Shown: in pieces, positions 13,685 through 21,555 of the stretch
Position numbering within the stretch: the first letter of the stretch is position 1
How the letters are laid out: each line of letters opens with the position of its first letter
Assembly (NCBI RefSeq): GCF_000716435.1
Contig: NZ_JNWO01000052.1
Location: 1-23,352 of the forward strand
Direction of reading: 5' to 3'
From: Streptomyces xylophagus
Lineage (GTDB): Bacteria > Actinomycetota > Actinomycetes > Streptomycetales > Streptomycetaceae
DNA: 23,352 nt
Notes under the pieces: model-generated
Seen by the model: the letters and a program-made list of their open reading frames with translations, nothing else
The model's database searches: none
Told to the model about the DNA's origin: nothing
Position numbers and translations under genes: made by a program

Positions 13685-16014
13685 CGTTGTGTCTCCTCGT
13701 CGTCCGGCACCGCGAGCGGCAACCGGAGCTGGACCGTGCCCGGCGGGCGCCCGGTCGTCAGGCTGCCGCCGAGCGGCGCGATCCGCGCGGTCAGCCGGTC
13801 CCGTACGGCGGGGTCGGCGGCCCGCGGCACACCGGTCGCCGTGATCGTCAACATGCCGTCCACCGCGTCGAGTTCGAGTACGGCGGGCTCGTCGTCGCCG
13901 GTCGCGAGCAGGGTCTCGGCGACGTGGTAGGCGGTCAGGTCGACCTCGGTGGGGAGCCGTTCCGGTACGCGGTCGGTGAGGCGTATCTCCACGTCGCGGC
14001 CGGTGGCGCGGCACTGGTGGGCCAGCAGGTCGAGGGCCTGGAGGGTGGGTTGAGGGCGTAGGGCGGGGGTCTGGTCGTCGTCGCGGACCGTGTCCAGCAG
14101 GGCGCGCATCGCGGTGAGGGCCTCGCGGGCGCGGGTCGCTGTCGCGTCCAGCTTGCCTGCTTGTGCCTCGGCGATCATGTCGGCGGTTCTGGCCAGGACG
14201 GTGGATTCGAGGCCGGCGGCGATTCTGCGGCGTTCGGCCCAGGCGTCCCGTACGGCTTCCTCCGTCCAGGTGGCGAGGCGTTGGGCTTGGGTGTCCTGGG
14301 CTGTTCTGGTGCGTTGCCCGCGCAGGGTGCCGATGTGGTGGGCGGTGGTGATCACCAGTGACACGGCGGATGTCGCTAGCAGGGTTACCGCCCAGGTGGG
14401 GAGGGTTGTGCCGCGGTGTAGGACGGCGATGGTCAGGGCTGTGGTGTGTGCGGCTGTGGCTGCGACTGTAAAGAGAGAGAAGGGGACTTGAGGTAGTCGG
14501 TACGTGCGGGCCGGTGGGGGCTGGTCGCGCAGTTCCCCGCGCCCCTTAGGGGCGACTAGCGCCACGCATGTTGCGAACATGCTCAGTGTTGGTGGGAGCA
14601 GCACTGGGCCGGTGTAGTCGCCTACCGCCATTGCCATCGGCCACAGCAGAGCCAGGCCCAGCAACGTGACCTGCGTGACCCGAGGGGCCTTGCGCAGCCA
14701 CAGCAGGGTGACTGCCTGGGCTGCTGCCAGGAGGGCGAACAGGGCCCTGGCCGATATCTGCGTGCTGGTCGAGTTCGTCTCGGTGTGGATGATCAGGGCC
14801 GGTAGGAGTGGCTGTAGGCACAGGCCCGTCGCGGCTACCAGCTGGGCCACGCGGTAGCTCCGGGGGCGGGTGTGTTCCATGGGGGCCGCCGTGCGGCCGG
14901 GGAGGGTCGCGCGGACCTCCCAACCGCCCTCTGTCGTGGGGCCGGTGGTGAGGGTGCCGCCTGCTTCTCGGGCCCGGGCGCGGAGGAAGCCCTGGCCTCG
15001 GCCGCCGCCCAGGCCCGCGCCGTGGGCCGGGGTGCCGGACGGGGGTGCCGCGCTGGTGATCACGACGTCGGTGCGGGTGTCGCCGTAGCGGCAGATCACC
15101 GTGGTCCGGGCGCCCGGTGCGTGGCGGGCCACGTTGGTCAGGGCCTCGCGGACGATGCCGTAGGCCGCGTCGGCGACGGTGCCGTCCGGCAGGGGGTCGA
15201 TCTCGTAGTCGACTGGTTGGTCGAGGCGGCGGAAGCCGCCGATCAGGGCCGTCAATCTCTCCTCCGGGGAGGGGAGTTCCTCGCGGGAGGGGGCCGGTGC
15301 GCGGACCGCGCTGAGTGCGCGGGTGACCTCGCGGCCGGTCTCGGTCGCGAACTCCAGGGCCTCGGCGGCGAGTTCGGGGCGGCGTTCGCGCAGGCCGAGT
15401 GCGGCGCCGGCGGTGACGACCACGGCGGTGAGGTGGTGGGCGCTGACGTCGTGCAACTCCCGTTCCATCCGGCGCCGTTCGGCCGCCGGGAGGCGGTGGC
15501 GTTCGGTCTCGGCCCGGTTCAGGAGGAGTTCGGCCGTTCGGCGGGCGCGGCGGGTGCGGCGGACGAACATGCCCGCGCCGCACGCGGTGCCGTAGAGGAG
15601 GGCGGTCAGGGCGAGGTCGAGGCCGTTGTGGTCGCTGAGCCCGTGCAGGGTGATGTTCTGGAGGAGCTGCCAGGCGGCGAGCGTGACCACGCACAGGACG
15701 GTGGTGAAGGTGTCGCGCTCGGCCGCCACGCTGAACAGGGCGAGCGCGACGCCCGCGGTGCCGAGGACCGCCATCGCCCCGCTGGGCAGCGGGCCGGCGC
15801 CCACCGCGCAGGCCGCCGCGACCACGACGAGAGTGGTCACCGGGCGGCTGCGGCGCAGGGCGAGCACGGCCGTGACCAGTCCGGCGACCAGGGCGGCCAC
15901 GAGCAGGTCGGCCGCGGTCGGCACGGTGCCGCGCAGCAGCGGGGCCCCCGGCCACACCAGGGCCTGGGCGCAGATCAGCAGGACCGGGAGCAGCCGGTCG
16001 TCGGTTCGTTTCAT
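13681..16014 (-). CDS. Tandem sensor histidine kinase: active module fused to a degenerate one
   Basis: A 777-residue protein, about twice the usual size for a NarL-type kinase. Module 1 has about six transmembrane helices (residues 9-150), the HisKA_3 box RRRMERELHDVSAHH with phospho-acceptor His188, the N-box EALTNVARHAPGA (Asn294), and a G2 box and ending GGRGQGF, GGWEVRATLP. Module 2 repeats the plan: membrane helices at about 390-560, then RRRIAAGLESTVLART, where the His position is Glu603, and an ATPase-like region without the N-box Asn (YHVAETLLATGDD). Only the ending survives (LGGSLTTG, GTVQLRLPL). Module 2 is therefore a pseudokinase, perhaps pairing within the chain. Its DNA uses more rare codons (AGA, ACA, CTA) and contains a repeat-like insert. 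The ATG at 16014 has no clear ribosome-binding site; TTG at 16023 is an alternative. Confidence 0.9.
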   Translation of the reverse strand: MKRTDDRLLPVLLICAQALVWPGAPLLRGTVPTAADLLVAALVAGLVTAVLALRRSRPVTTLVVVAAACAVGAGPLPSGAMAVLGTAGVALALFSVAAERDTFTTVLCVVTLAAWQLLQNITLHGLSDHNGLDLALTALLYGTACGAGMFVRRTRRARRTAELLLNRAETERHRLPAAERRRMERELHDVSAHHLTAVVVTAGAALGLRERRPELAAEALEFATETGREVTRALSAVRAPAPSREELPSPEERLTALIGGFRRLDQPVDYEIDPLPDGTVADAAYGIVREALTNVARHAPGARTTVICRYGDTRTDVVITSAAPPSGTPAHGAGLGGGRGQGFLRARAREAGGTLTTGPTTEGGWEVRATLPGRTAAPMEHTRPRSYRVAQLVAATGLCLQPLLPALIIHTETNSTSTQISARALFALLAAAQAVTLLWLRKAPRVTQVTLLGLALLWPMAMAVGDYTGPVLLPPTLSMFATCVALVAPKGRGELRDQPPPARTYRLPQVPFSLFTVAATAAHTTALTIAVLHRGTTLPTWAVTLLATSAVSLVITTAHHIGTLRGQRTRTAQDTQAQRLATWTEEAVRDAWAERRRIAAGLESTVLARTADMIAEAQAGKLDATATRAREALTAMRALLDTVRDDDQTPALRPQPTLQALDLLAHQCRATGRDVEIRLTDRVPERLPTEVDLTAYHVAETLLATGDDEPAVLELDAVDGMLTITATGVPRAADPAVRDRLTARIAPLGGSLTTGRPPGTVQLRLPLAVPDDEETQR
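14520..14560. repeat. Truncated Streptomyces-type dispersed palindrome inside the kinase gene
   Basis: GCTGGTCGCGCAGTTCCCCG followed by CGCCCC-TTA-GGGGCG is the left half and tip of a palindrome that I recall as very common between Streptomyces genes. The right arm lacks its middle part and ends GCGACTAG, complementary (one mismatch) to CTGGTCGC. On the coding strand it reads APKGRGELRDQ, in frame. Confidence 0.6.
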
Positions 16015-16124
16015 GACAGTCAAAGGCTATGGGTGCTGGTCCTGGGCCCGGCTCGGGCTGAAGGGGGATTCCGGTCCTCGCCCTCTCTATCTCTGGTTCG
16101 AGGCGGCAACCGTCCTCCAGCCCG

Positions 16125-16153
16125 AGGACCGCGCCCCGCCCCGCTCCTAGGCT
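16125..16153 (+). promoter_or_regulatory. Candidate promoter of the DUF5707 gene
   Basis: AGGACC, 17 nt, then TAGGCT fits a housekeeping-type promoter; the -10 matches TANNNT and the -35 keeps GACC. It would give a leader of about 60 nt before the ATG at 16221. The 16015-16220 gap also serves the divergent kinase operon, for which I saw only a weak TAGCCT next to the start. Confidence 0.4.
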
Positions 16154-16166
16154 CGATCACATCGAG
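16152..16166 (+). promoter_or_regulatory. Operator-like inverted repeat at the DUF5707 transcription start region
   Basis: CTCGAT-CAC-ATCGAG is a perfect 6-bp inverted repeat with a 3-nt spacer. It overlaps the end of the candidate -10 and the expected start of transcription, a position typical of a repressor site. Confidence 0.4.
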
Positions 16167-16220
16167 GGAAGCGGTCGACCATCGCTCCCGTCACCACCCA
16201 CACCACCAGGGGGATCTCCC

Positions 16221-16682
16221 ATGTCCATGTCCAAGCGCGCTCTCCTCTTCTCCCTCGCCGGCGTCGCCGCGGTCGGCGGAGTCGTCGCCGGAGGCCTCGC
16301 CGCGTCCGCCGCCTCCGCGCCCACCGAGCCGACCTTCACGAACGGCTCCGCCCGCTACGTCGCCCCCACCGCGACCGGCTCCGGTTCGTTCACCTACACC
16401 GTGGACGTGAGCGACGACTCGGGCATCCGCGGCCTCAAGGTCATTGCCTGGCCCGCGAGTTCGAAGCTGGAACCGACAAAGGCGGACCTCCGCTACGTCG
16501 ACTCCGCCAAGTGCGCGCGCACTTCGGACGACACCTCCCGCTGCACCTACGCGCTGAAGGTCACCAAGAAGGACACGGCCGACATGGCCAAGGGCGCCTG
16601 GTACGTCTCCGTACTCGCGACCGCCAAGGACGGCGGCACGACCTTCGCGTCCAAGACCGCCACCTTCGACGTCGCCGGCTGA
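16221..16682 (+). CDS. Secreted DUF5707-family protein
   Basis: A 153-residue precursor. The signal peptide has basic MSMSKR, a hydrophobic core (ALLFSLAGVAAVGGVVAGGL) and probable cleavage after AASAASA. The mature part looks like a single all-beta, Ig-like domain: TFTNGSARYVAPTATGSGSF, DVSDDSGIRGLKVIAWPASS, KCARTSDDTSRCTYALKV with two cysteines that may form a disulfide, and WYVSVLATAKDGGTTF. I recognise this pattern as DUF5707, a Streptomyces family of unknown function. The ATG at 16221 follows GGGGGA. It is divergent from the tandem-kinase operon and ends at a perfect palindromic terminator. Confidence 0.85.
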   Translation: MSMSKRALLFSLAGVAAVGGVVAGGLAASAASAPTEPTFTNGSARYVAPTATGSGSFTYTVDVSDDSGIRGLKVIAWPASSKLEPTKADLRYVDSAKCARTSDDTSRCTYALKVTKKDTADMAKGAWYVSVLATAKDGGTTFASKTATFDVAG

Positions 16683-16705
16683 TCCGAAGGCACACACACG
16701 CAAAC

Positions 16706-16739
16706 ACGGCGCCCCGTCTCGATCGAGACGGGGCGCCGT
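16706..16739. terminator. Perfect 34-nt palindrome, bidirectional terminator
   Basis: The sequence from ACGGCGCCCCGTCTCGA to its exact complement is a perfect 34-nt palindrome centred between 16722 and 16723. It lies 24 nt after the DUF5707 stop and 26 nt before the end of the convergent FG-GAP gene, and is followed by TTGT on the plus side. It should terminate both genes. Confidence 0.85.
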
Positions 16740-16764
16740 TGTCGTAGCAGGACGAACGTTGGTG

Positions 16765-19700
16765 TCAGAACAGGCTCTTGTACGTCTGCCAGCCCGTGGC
16801 GACCTTCACGCGCGGGCCGAACGACCCTTTGCCGTCACCGGTGTTGCGCCACACGGCGCCCCCGGTGTCGCGGGAGACGAGGTCGGCCTTCCCGTCGCCG
16901 GTGATGTCGCCGACGCCGATGACGGCGTTGTAGGACGAGCCCCAGTTGGCGGCGAGCTTCACGCGGGGCTTGAAGCCGCCGGTGCCGTTGCCGTCGTAGC
17001 GCCACAGGGTGTTGGACTTGTCCTGGGCGAGGAGGTCGCCGCGGCCGTCGCCGTTGAAGTCGCCGACGCCGACGATCTTCTTGTAGCCGGACCAGCCGGT
17101 CGCGATGCGCACGCGCGCCGACAGCTTGCCCGCGCCGGTGCCCTTGTAGAGGAACACCTCGCCGGTGGACGTCTTGCGGGCGATCAGGTCGGGCAGTCCG
17201 TCGCCGGTGAGGTCGCCGGGGGAGGTCAGGAGGTTGTACTGGTTCCAGCCGGTGCCCAGCGAGGTGTGCGGGGTGGAGGGGGTGAACGCCTGGCCGCGGA
17301 GGGTGCGGTAGACGCGGAGTTCACCGCTCGCGAAGCGGACGAGGACGTCGTTCTGGCGGTCGCCGTTCAGGTCGCCGAACGGCACCAGGGTCACCGTCGA
17401 GGGCCAGCCGGAGGCCGACATGGCGCCGGAGAAGCCGCCGGTCCCGTTGCCGGGGCGGTAGTTGACGACACCGTTCGAGGAGAGGGTGAGGACGTCGCCG
17501 ATGCCGTCCGGTCCCCAGGTGGTGCGGTTGGTGAAGTCGCGGCGCACGGCGGCTCCGGTGGACACGGCCACCGTCCGCGACATCGTCAGCGCGGCCCCCG
17601 AGCCGTCGGCGGGCGTGGCCGTCAGCTTGAAGGTGTACGGCCCGTTGGGCACGAGCGCGCCCGCGCCGTCGCGGAGGTCCCAGCGCGCGGTGAGCGTGCC
17701 GTCCACCTCGCCGCCGGTGTACGTCCGCACCACCTTGCCGGTGACCTTGCTGGTCAGCGTCGCCGTCCAGGAGGCGGCGGGCCGGGAGAGCACCGCGCGG
17801 TACTGCCACCAGGGGCTCGCGATCGCGCCGCTCTGGGTCGCGTCGGACTCGGTGACGGCGAGCGGCTCGGGGGTGACCCCGCTCGGCACCAGATGGATAC
17901 GGTGCTCGGCGTCGACGTAGGCCGCCGGTCCGCCGAACTTGTCCACCGTCCAACTCACCCCGCGCAGGCTGGAGTTGGCCGCACCCGCCGCGAGCGCGCC
18001 GATCGTGCGGGTGGTCACGGTGCCGCCCGCGAAGGCGGTGAGCCGGAGCTCCCCGGCCGCGGTGTCGTGCCGGACGAGATAGCCGTCACCGAGCAGCGCC
18101 TCGCCGGACGGGACGGCGATGCTCTTCTTCGCCGTACGGTCCCAGACGCCGGCGGCGGCGGTCGGTCCGCACGACCAGTAGATCCACCGGCCGACGACCT
18201 GCAACTCCTTGGCGACGCAGGGGGCGCCGGTGCTGACCGTGTCGGTCACCTTGCCGGTCTTCAGGTCCTTCGCGGTGACCACGCCGTTGCCGGTGCCCGG
18301 GGTCCACAGCTTGGTGCCCCAGACGGAGGCGGCGGTGACGGAGCGGGTGACGATGGGCTGGAGGTCGGTGTAGACGCCGAGGTCGCCGACGTACTGCTTG
18401 GTGGGGGTGGAGCCGTTGACGACGGCGTAGCGGCCGGAGATGTCGAGGAAGCTTCCGGAGTCGGAGCCCGTGTAGAAGGCCTCGTCGTCGCCGTTGTCGT
18501 CCCTGTTGTCGACGGACTGGACGATCGCCCCCTGGGAGTTGGTGGCGTAGTCGGCGATGAGCGCCACCGCCCGTCCGTCGCCGGTGGCGTACGGGCCGGT
18601 CGTGTAGTTGTCCCACGACTGCCAGACCGGTGCGCTCGGCGAGTAGGACGTGCCGGTGGTCGAGATCCGGCGGGTGTAATAGGCGTCCAGGAAGCTGGAG
18701 TTGTGCTCGTCGGTGGCCAGGACGCCGTTCTGCAGCGACAGCCGGTCGATCGTCGCGGGCATCGGCGGTACGGCGGTCACGTCCGTGACCGTCGGCGCGT
18801 CCGCCCCCGTGTCGGTGACCTTGCGCACCGCCCAGTGCGTGGAGTCGGCGCCGCCCGCGACCAGCAGGCCGCCGTCCGGTGTCGCCGTGACCGAGGTGTT
18901 CGCGTGCCGGAGCAGGGTGACCGCGGCGCCGCCCGCGAGGGGGACGGCCGTCAGTGGCTTGCCCGAGGAGTCGGAGCCGTCGTTCGACGCCACCGAGCGG
19001 GCGACCACCAGCCAGCGTCCTGCGATGCCCAGGGTGGGGGTGCCCGTCGTGCCGGGCAGTGTCACGCTCGTCTCGGCGGCGGAGAGGTCGGTGCGGTCCA
19101 GGACGTGCGCGGTGGTGCCGCCCGACGCGTACCAGACCAGCTTGTCCGAGCTCAGCGCGACGCCCGCCGGGGCGGCGGACACCGTCACGTCGGCGGTGAC
19201 CTTCGCGGCGGCGAGGTCCACCAGCGCCAAGTGCCGTACGGTGCCCAGCGCGTAGGAGACGACCGCCGTGCCGCTGTCACCGCCCAGCACTTGGAAGTTC
19301 GCGGTGATCCCGGCCGGCCATCCGTCGACGAGGGTGCCGTCGGCGGGCGCGCCGTCGCCGTACAGATACAGCAGACGACTGCCGTCGGCGGCCCGCGCCT
19401 GGGTCAGCACATGGGTGCCGTACGTCGCCGTGTACAGACCGTGGGTGAGAGCGACGTCCGTGGCGGTACCGGCGACCGGGTCCCTGAGGACGACCTTCGC
19501 GTTGGCCGAGACGACCTCGGTCACGAGATCGGAGGACGACCCGAGGTACGCGGGGCTCTCCACCCGGTCGAGGGCGCCCAGTCCGGTCGTCGTACCACTG
19601 TCGTACGACGTCCACAGGTACCCCGAAGTACCCTCCCGCGCATGCAGATAGCCGCTCGGACCGGCACTGAAGATCCGGTCGCCGCGCGGGAGGTAACGGT

Positions 19701-19839
19701 CCGACTGGAAGACCGTGTCCGCCGCGACAGGGGTGTTCCCCACCGCCCCGGCCGGCACGGACAGCGGCCCCGCACCGGCGGTCACGACAAGAACCGCCAA
19801 CGCGGCGACGACGCCACGGGCGGTGGTACGACGGGCCAA
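16765..19839 (-). CDS. Large secreted FG-GAP/VCBS-repeat protein
   Basis: A 1024-residue precursor. The signal peptide is ARRTTARGVVAALAVLVVTA followed by a Gly/Pro-rich cleavage region ending PAGAVG. Residues about 40-640 are beta-rich repeats resembling a propeller (LVVARSV, GRYAVVNG, GRWIYWSCGP). A FlgD-type Ig-like domain follows at about 655-745 (ARWDLRDGAGALVPNGPYTF). The C-terminal part has FG-GAP repeats with calcium-binding loops DLNGDRQNDV, DLTGDGLPDL, DFNGDGRGDL and DITGDGKADL, preceded by a weaker fifth copy. There is no sortase signal or transmembrane anchor, so it should be released or bind non-covalently. The start codon is TTG with a perfect AGGAGG 5 nt upstream. Such proteins may bind carbohydrates or surfaces, but no catalytic residues are evident. 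Confidence 0.9.
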   Translation of the reverse strand: MARRTTARGVVAALAVLVVTAGAGPLSVPAGAVGNTPVAADTVFQSDRYLPRGDRIFSAGPSGYLHAREGTSGYLWTSYDSGTTTGLGALDRVESPAYLGSSSDLVTEVVSANAKVVLRDPVAGTATDVALTHGLYTATYGTHVLTQARAADGSRLLYLYGDGAPADGTLVDGWPAGITANFQVLGGDSGTAVVSYALGTVRHLALVDLAAAKVTADVTVSAAPAGVALSSDKLVWYASGGTTAHVLDRTDLSAAETSVTLPGTTGTPTLGIAGRWLVVARSVASNDGSDSSGKPLTAVPLAGGAAVTLLRHANTSVTATPDGGLLVAGGADSTHWAVRKVTDTGADAPTVTDVTAVPPMPATIDRLSLQNGVLATDEHNSSFLDAYYTRRISTTGTSYSPSAPVWQSWDNYTTGPYATGDGRAVALIADYATNSQGAIVQSVDNRDDNGDDEAFYTGSDSGSFLDISGRYAVVNGSTPTKQYVGDLGVYTDLQPIVTRSVTAASVWGTKLWTPGTGNGVVTAKDLKTGKVTDTVSTGAPCVAKELQVVGRWIYWSCGPTAAAGVWDRTAKKSIAVPSGEALLGDGYLVRHDTAAGELRLTAFAGGTVTTRTIGALAAGAANSSLRGVSWTVDKFGGPAAYVDAEHRIHLVPSGVTPEPLAVTESDATQSGAIASPWWQYRAVLSRPAASWTATLTSKVTGKVVRTYTGGEVDGTLTARWDLRDGAGALVPNGPYTFKLTATPADGSGAALTMSRTVAVSTGAAVRRDFTNRTTWGPDGIGDVLTLSSNGVVNYRPGNGTGGFSGAMSASGWPSTVTLVPFGDLNGDRQNDVLVRFASGELRVYRTLRGQAFTPSTPHTSLGTGWNQYNLLTSPGDLTGDGLPDLIARKTSTGEVFLYKGTGAGKLSARVRIATGWSGYKKIVGVGDFNGDGRGDLLAQDKSNTLWRYDGNGTGGFKPRVKLAANWGSSYNAVIGVGDITGDGKADLVSRDTGGAVWRNTGDGKGSFGPRVKVATGWQTYKSLF

Positions 19840-19934
19840 CGCGGCCTCCTGGACGAGAACAGGGCGGGCGTGGCGGGACGGCGGTGACCGAAGACCGAGT
19901 GCGGGTACGCCTCGGCCGGTACCGTGAAGTGTCT

Positions 19935-19950
19935 ACAGCCCCCCGGCTGT
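19935..19950. other. Inverted repeat in a divergent intergenic region
   Basis: ACAGCC-CCCC-GGCTGT is a perfect 6-bp inverted repeat between the divergent FG-GAP and DUF3052 genes. It could be an operator or a leader hairpin. No clear promoter pair was found in 19840-20050. Confidence 0.35.
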
Positions 19951-20050
19951 CCCCCCATGCAAGATGCACAGGAGGCTAACAGCGCCCCTGGATCATCAGG
20001 TGAACCGGGCGTCTCTTCCTCATAACGGTGCACGGGACGAAGGGCAGGTC

Positions 20051-20497
20051 ATGAGCAACTCTCCTACGGCGGCCGGAGGTTACTCCGGCACCCCCCTCGC
20101 CAAAAAGATCGGCGTCAAGCCGGGCCACCGGCTGCACCTGCACCACGCCCCCGCCCACTGGGCGATCCCCGGACTGCCCGAGGACTGCGAAGTCGGAGCC
20201 GGTACCCCGCGCGGTGCCGACGTCACCGTGGCCTTCTACCAGGACCGGAAGCAGCTGGACGCGGAATGCCCGGATCTCGTCCGGGAGCTCGCCGACACCG
20301 GCATGCTGTGGATCGCCTGGCCCCGCAAGGCCGCAGGCCACGTCAGTGACATCACCGAGAACGCCTTGCGTGACCTCTTCCTCCCCCTCGGGGTCGTCGA
20401 CGTGAAGGTCGCCGCGCTGGGGGAGGACTGGTCGGGGCTGAAGTTCGTGCGGCGGAGGGAAAACCGGCAAAGCCGCAACAAAGGTCCCGCAAAATGA
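20051..20497 (+). CDS. DUF3052-family protein
   Basis: A 148-residue soluble protein matching the DUF3052 pattern: GGYSGTPLAKKIGVKPGHRL, HAPAHWAIPGLP, GADVTVAFYQDRKQL, the central GMLWIAWPRKAAG and LRDLFLPLGVVDVKVAALGEDWSGLKFVRR near the end. The family is widespread in actinobacteria, with no firmly known function that I can name. The ATG at 20051 follows GAAGGGCAGG. It is divergent from the FG-GAP gene; the glycosyltransferase gene follows 106 bp later in the same direction, with no clear terminator between, so co-transcription is possible. Confidence 0.88.
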   Translation: MSNSPTAAGGYSGTPLAKKIGVKPGHRLHLHHAPAHWAIPGLPEDCEVGAGTPRGADVTVAFYQDRKQLDAECPDLVRELADTGMLWIAWPRKAAGHVSDITENALRDLFLPLGVVDVKVAALGEDWSGLKFVRRRENRQSRNKGPAK

Positions 20498-20603
20498 ACT
20501 TGAGTCGGAGCAACCGGCTGACCTGAGGCAACATCTTGGTGAACGGGGAGTGCTGCGCGGTCAGGTCGCGGGCATCGCCGGATGGCCGGATGGAGTGAGG
20601 GAC

Positions 20604-21497
20604 GTGGTGGAGCCGAGGATCGCCGTCGCCGTGGTGACCATGGGAAACCGGCCCGCCGAGGTCGACGCGCTCCTGGAGTCCGTGGCCAAGCAGGACCTCC
20701 CGCCCACCCGCATCGTGATCGTCGGAAACGGCTGCCGGCTCCCCGAGTTCACCGACCGGCTCTCCCTGCCCGGCGAGGTCACCACCATCGACCTCGACGA
20801 GAACCTCGGCTGCCCCGGCGGCCGCAACGTCGGCCTGGCCCGGCTCCGCGCCTTCGGTGACGTGGACGTCGTAGTGGAACTCGACGACGACGGCCTCCTC
20901 GTCGACGCGGACGTGCTGCGCCGCGTACGCGACCTGTACGCGGCCGATCCCCGTCTCGGCATCGTCGGTTTCCGGATCGCCGACGAGCACGGGGAGACCC
21001 AGCGCCGCCATGTGCCCCGGATCGGCGCGGGGGACCCGATGGAGGGCGGATACGTCACCGGGTTCCTCGGCGGCGGGCACGCGCTGAGCATGGCCATGCT
21101 CGCGGAGACGGGGGACTGGCCCGCCGAGTTCTTCTTCGCGCATGAGGAGACCGACCTCGCCTGGCGCGCCGCCGACGCCGGCTGGCGCATCCTCTACGCC
21201 CCCGAGCTGCTCCTCCAGCACCCCAAGACCTCGCCCGCCCGGCACGCCATCTACTTCCGGGTCACCGCCCGCAACCGCGTTTGGCTGGTCCGCCGCCGGC
21301 TCCCGCTCGCGCTGATCCCGGTCCACCTGGGCATCTGGACACTGCTCACGCTCGTACGGACGCGGTCGCGCGCCGGACTGCGGGCGTGGTTCGGCGGATT
21401 CATGGAGGGCGTGCGCGAATCCGCGGGGGAGCGGCGGCCGATGCGCTGGCGCACGGTGTGGCGGCTGACGCGGCTGGGCCGCCCGCCCGTCATCTGA
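20604..21497 (+). CDS. Family 2 glycosyltransferase
   Basis: A 297-residue GT-A-fold glycosyltransferase. The N-terminal nucleotide-sugar-binding part shows IAVAVVTMGNRPAEVDALLE, RIVIVGNG and ENLGCPGGRNVGLARL. The metal-binding DXD motif is VVELDDDG at about residues 90-97. The acceptor part has GYVTGFLGGGHALSM and the acidic EETDLAWRAADAGW (about 190-203), as in rhamnosyl- and galactofuranosyl-type transferases. A hydrophobic stretch (LALIPVHLGIWTLLTLV, about 233-249) may touch the membrane; the end is basic. The likely role is sugar transfer to a cell-wall or surface polymer, but sugar and acceptor are unknown. The start is GTG at 20604 or 20607, after GAGTGAGGG. A strong hairpin terminator follows the stop. 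Confidence 0.9.
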   Translation: MVEPRIAVAVVTMGNRPAEVDALLESVAKQDLPPTRIVIVGNGCRLPEFTDRLSLPGEVTTIDLDENLGCPGGRNVGLARLRAFGDVDVVVELDDDGLLVDADVLRRVRDLYAADPRLGIVGFRIADEHGETQRRHVPRIGAGDPMEGGYVTGFLGGGHALSMAMLAETGDWPAEFFFAHEETDLAWRAADAGWRILYAPELLLQHPKTSPARHAIYFRVTARNRVWLVRRRLPLALIPVHLGIWTLLTLVRTRSRAGLRAWFGGFMEGVRESAGERRPMRWRTVWRLTRLGRPPVI

Positions 21498-21518
21498 CCA
21501 GGAGAGTCGGTAAGGGAC

Positions 21519-21555
21519 GAGGACCCGGTCGTTCACCTCCGCCGACCGGGCCCTC
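21519..21555 (+). terminator. Terminator after the glycosyltransferase gene
   Basis: GAGGACCCGGTCG (21519-21531) and CGACCGGGCCCTC (21543-21555) form a 13-bp stem with one A-C mismatch and an 11-nt loop, starting 22 nt after the stop codon. Confidence 0.75.

Noticed and set aside
16015..16035. Leaderless transcription of the tandem kinase gene
   Set aside because: A TAGCCT lies just before the start and no ribosome-binding site is seen, but no -35 could be matched, so I did not list a promoter.
14872..16410. A 512-codon plus-strand frame opposite the tandem kinase
   Set aside because: It crosses the intergenic region and the kinase coding strand in a shadow frame; kinase motifs on the minus strand are decisive.
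16759..19887. A 1042-codon open frame on the plus strand opposite the FG-GAP gene
   Set aside because: It is a mirror of the high-GC minus-strand gene. Its protein is low-complexity Gly/Arg/Val with no domain, while the minus strand gives a signal peptide and FG-GAP repeats.
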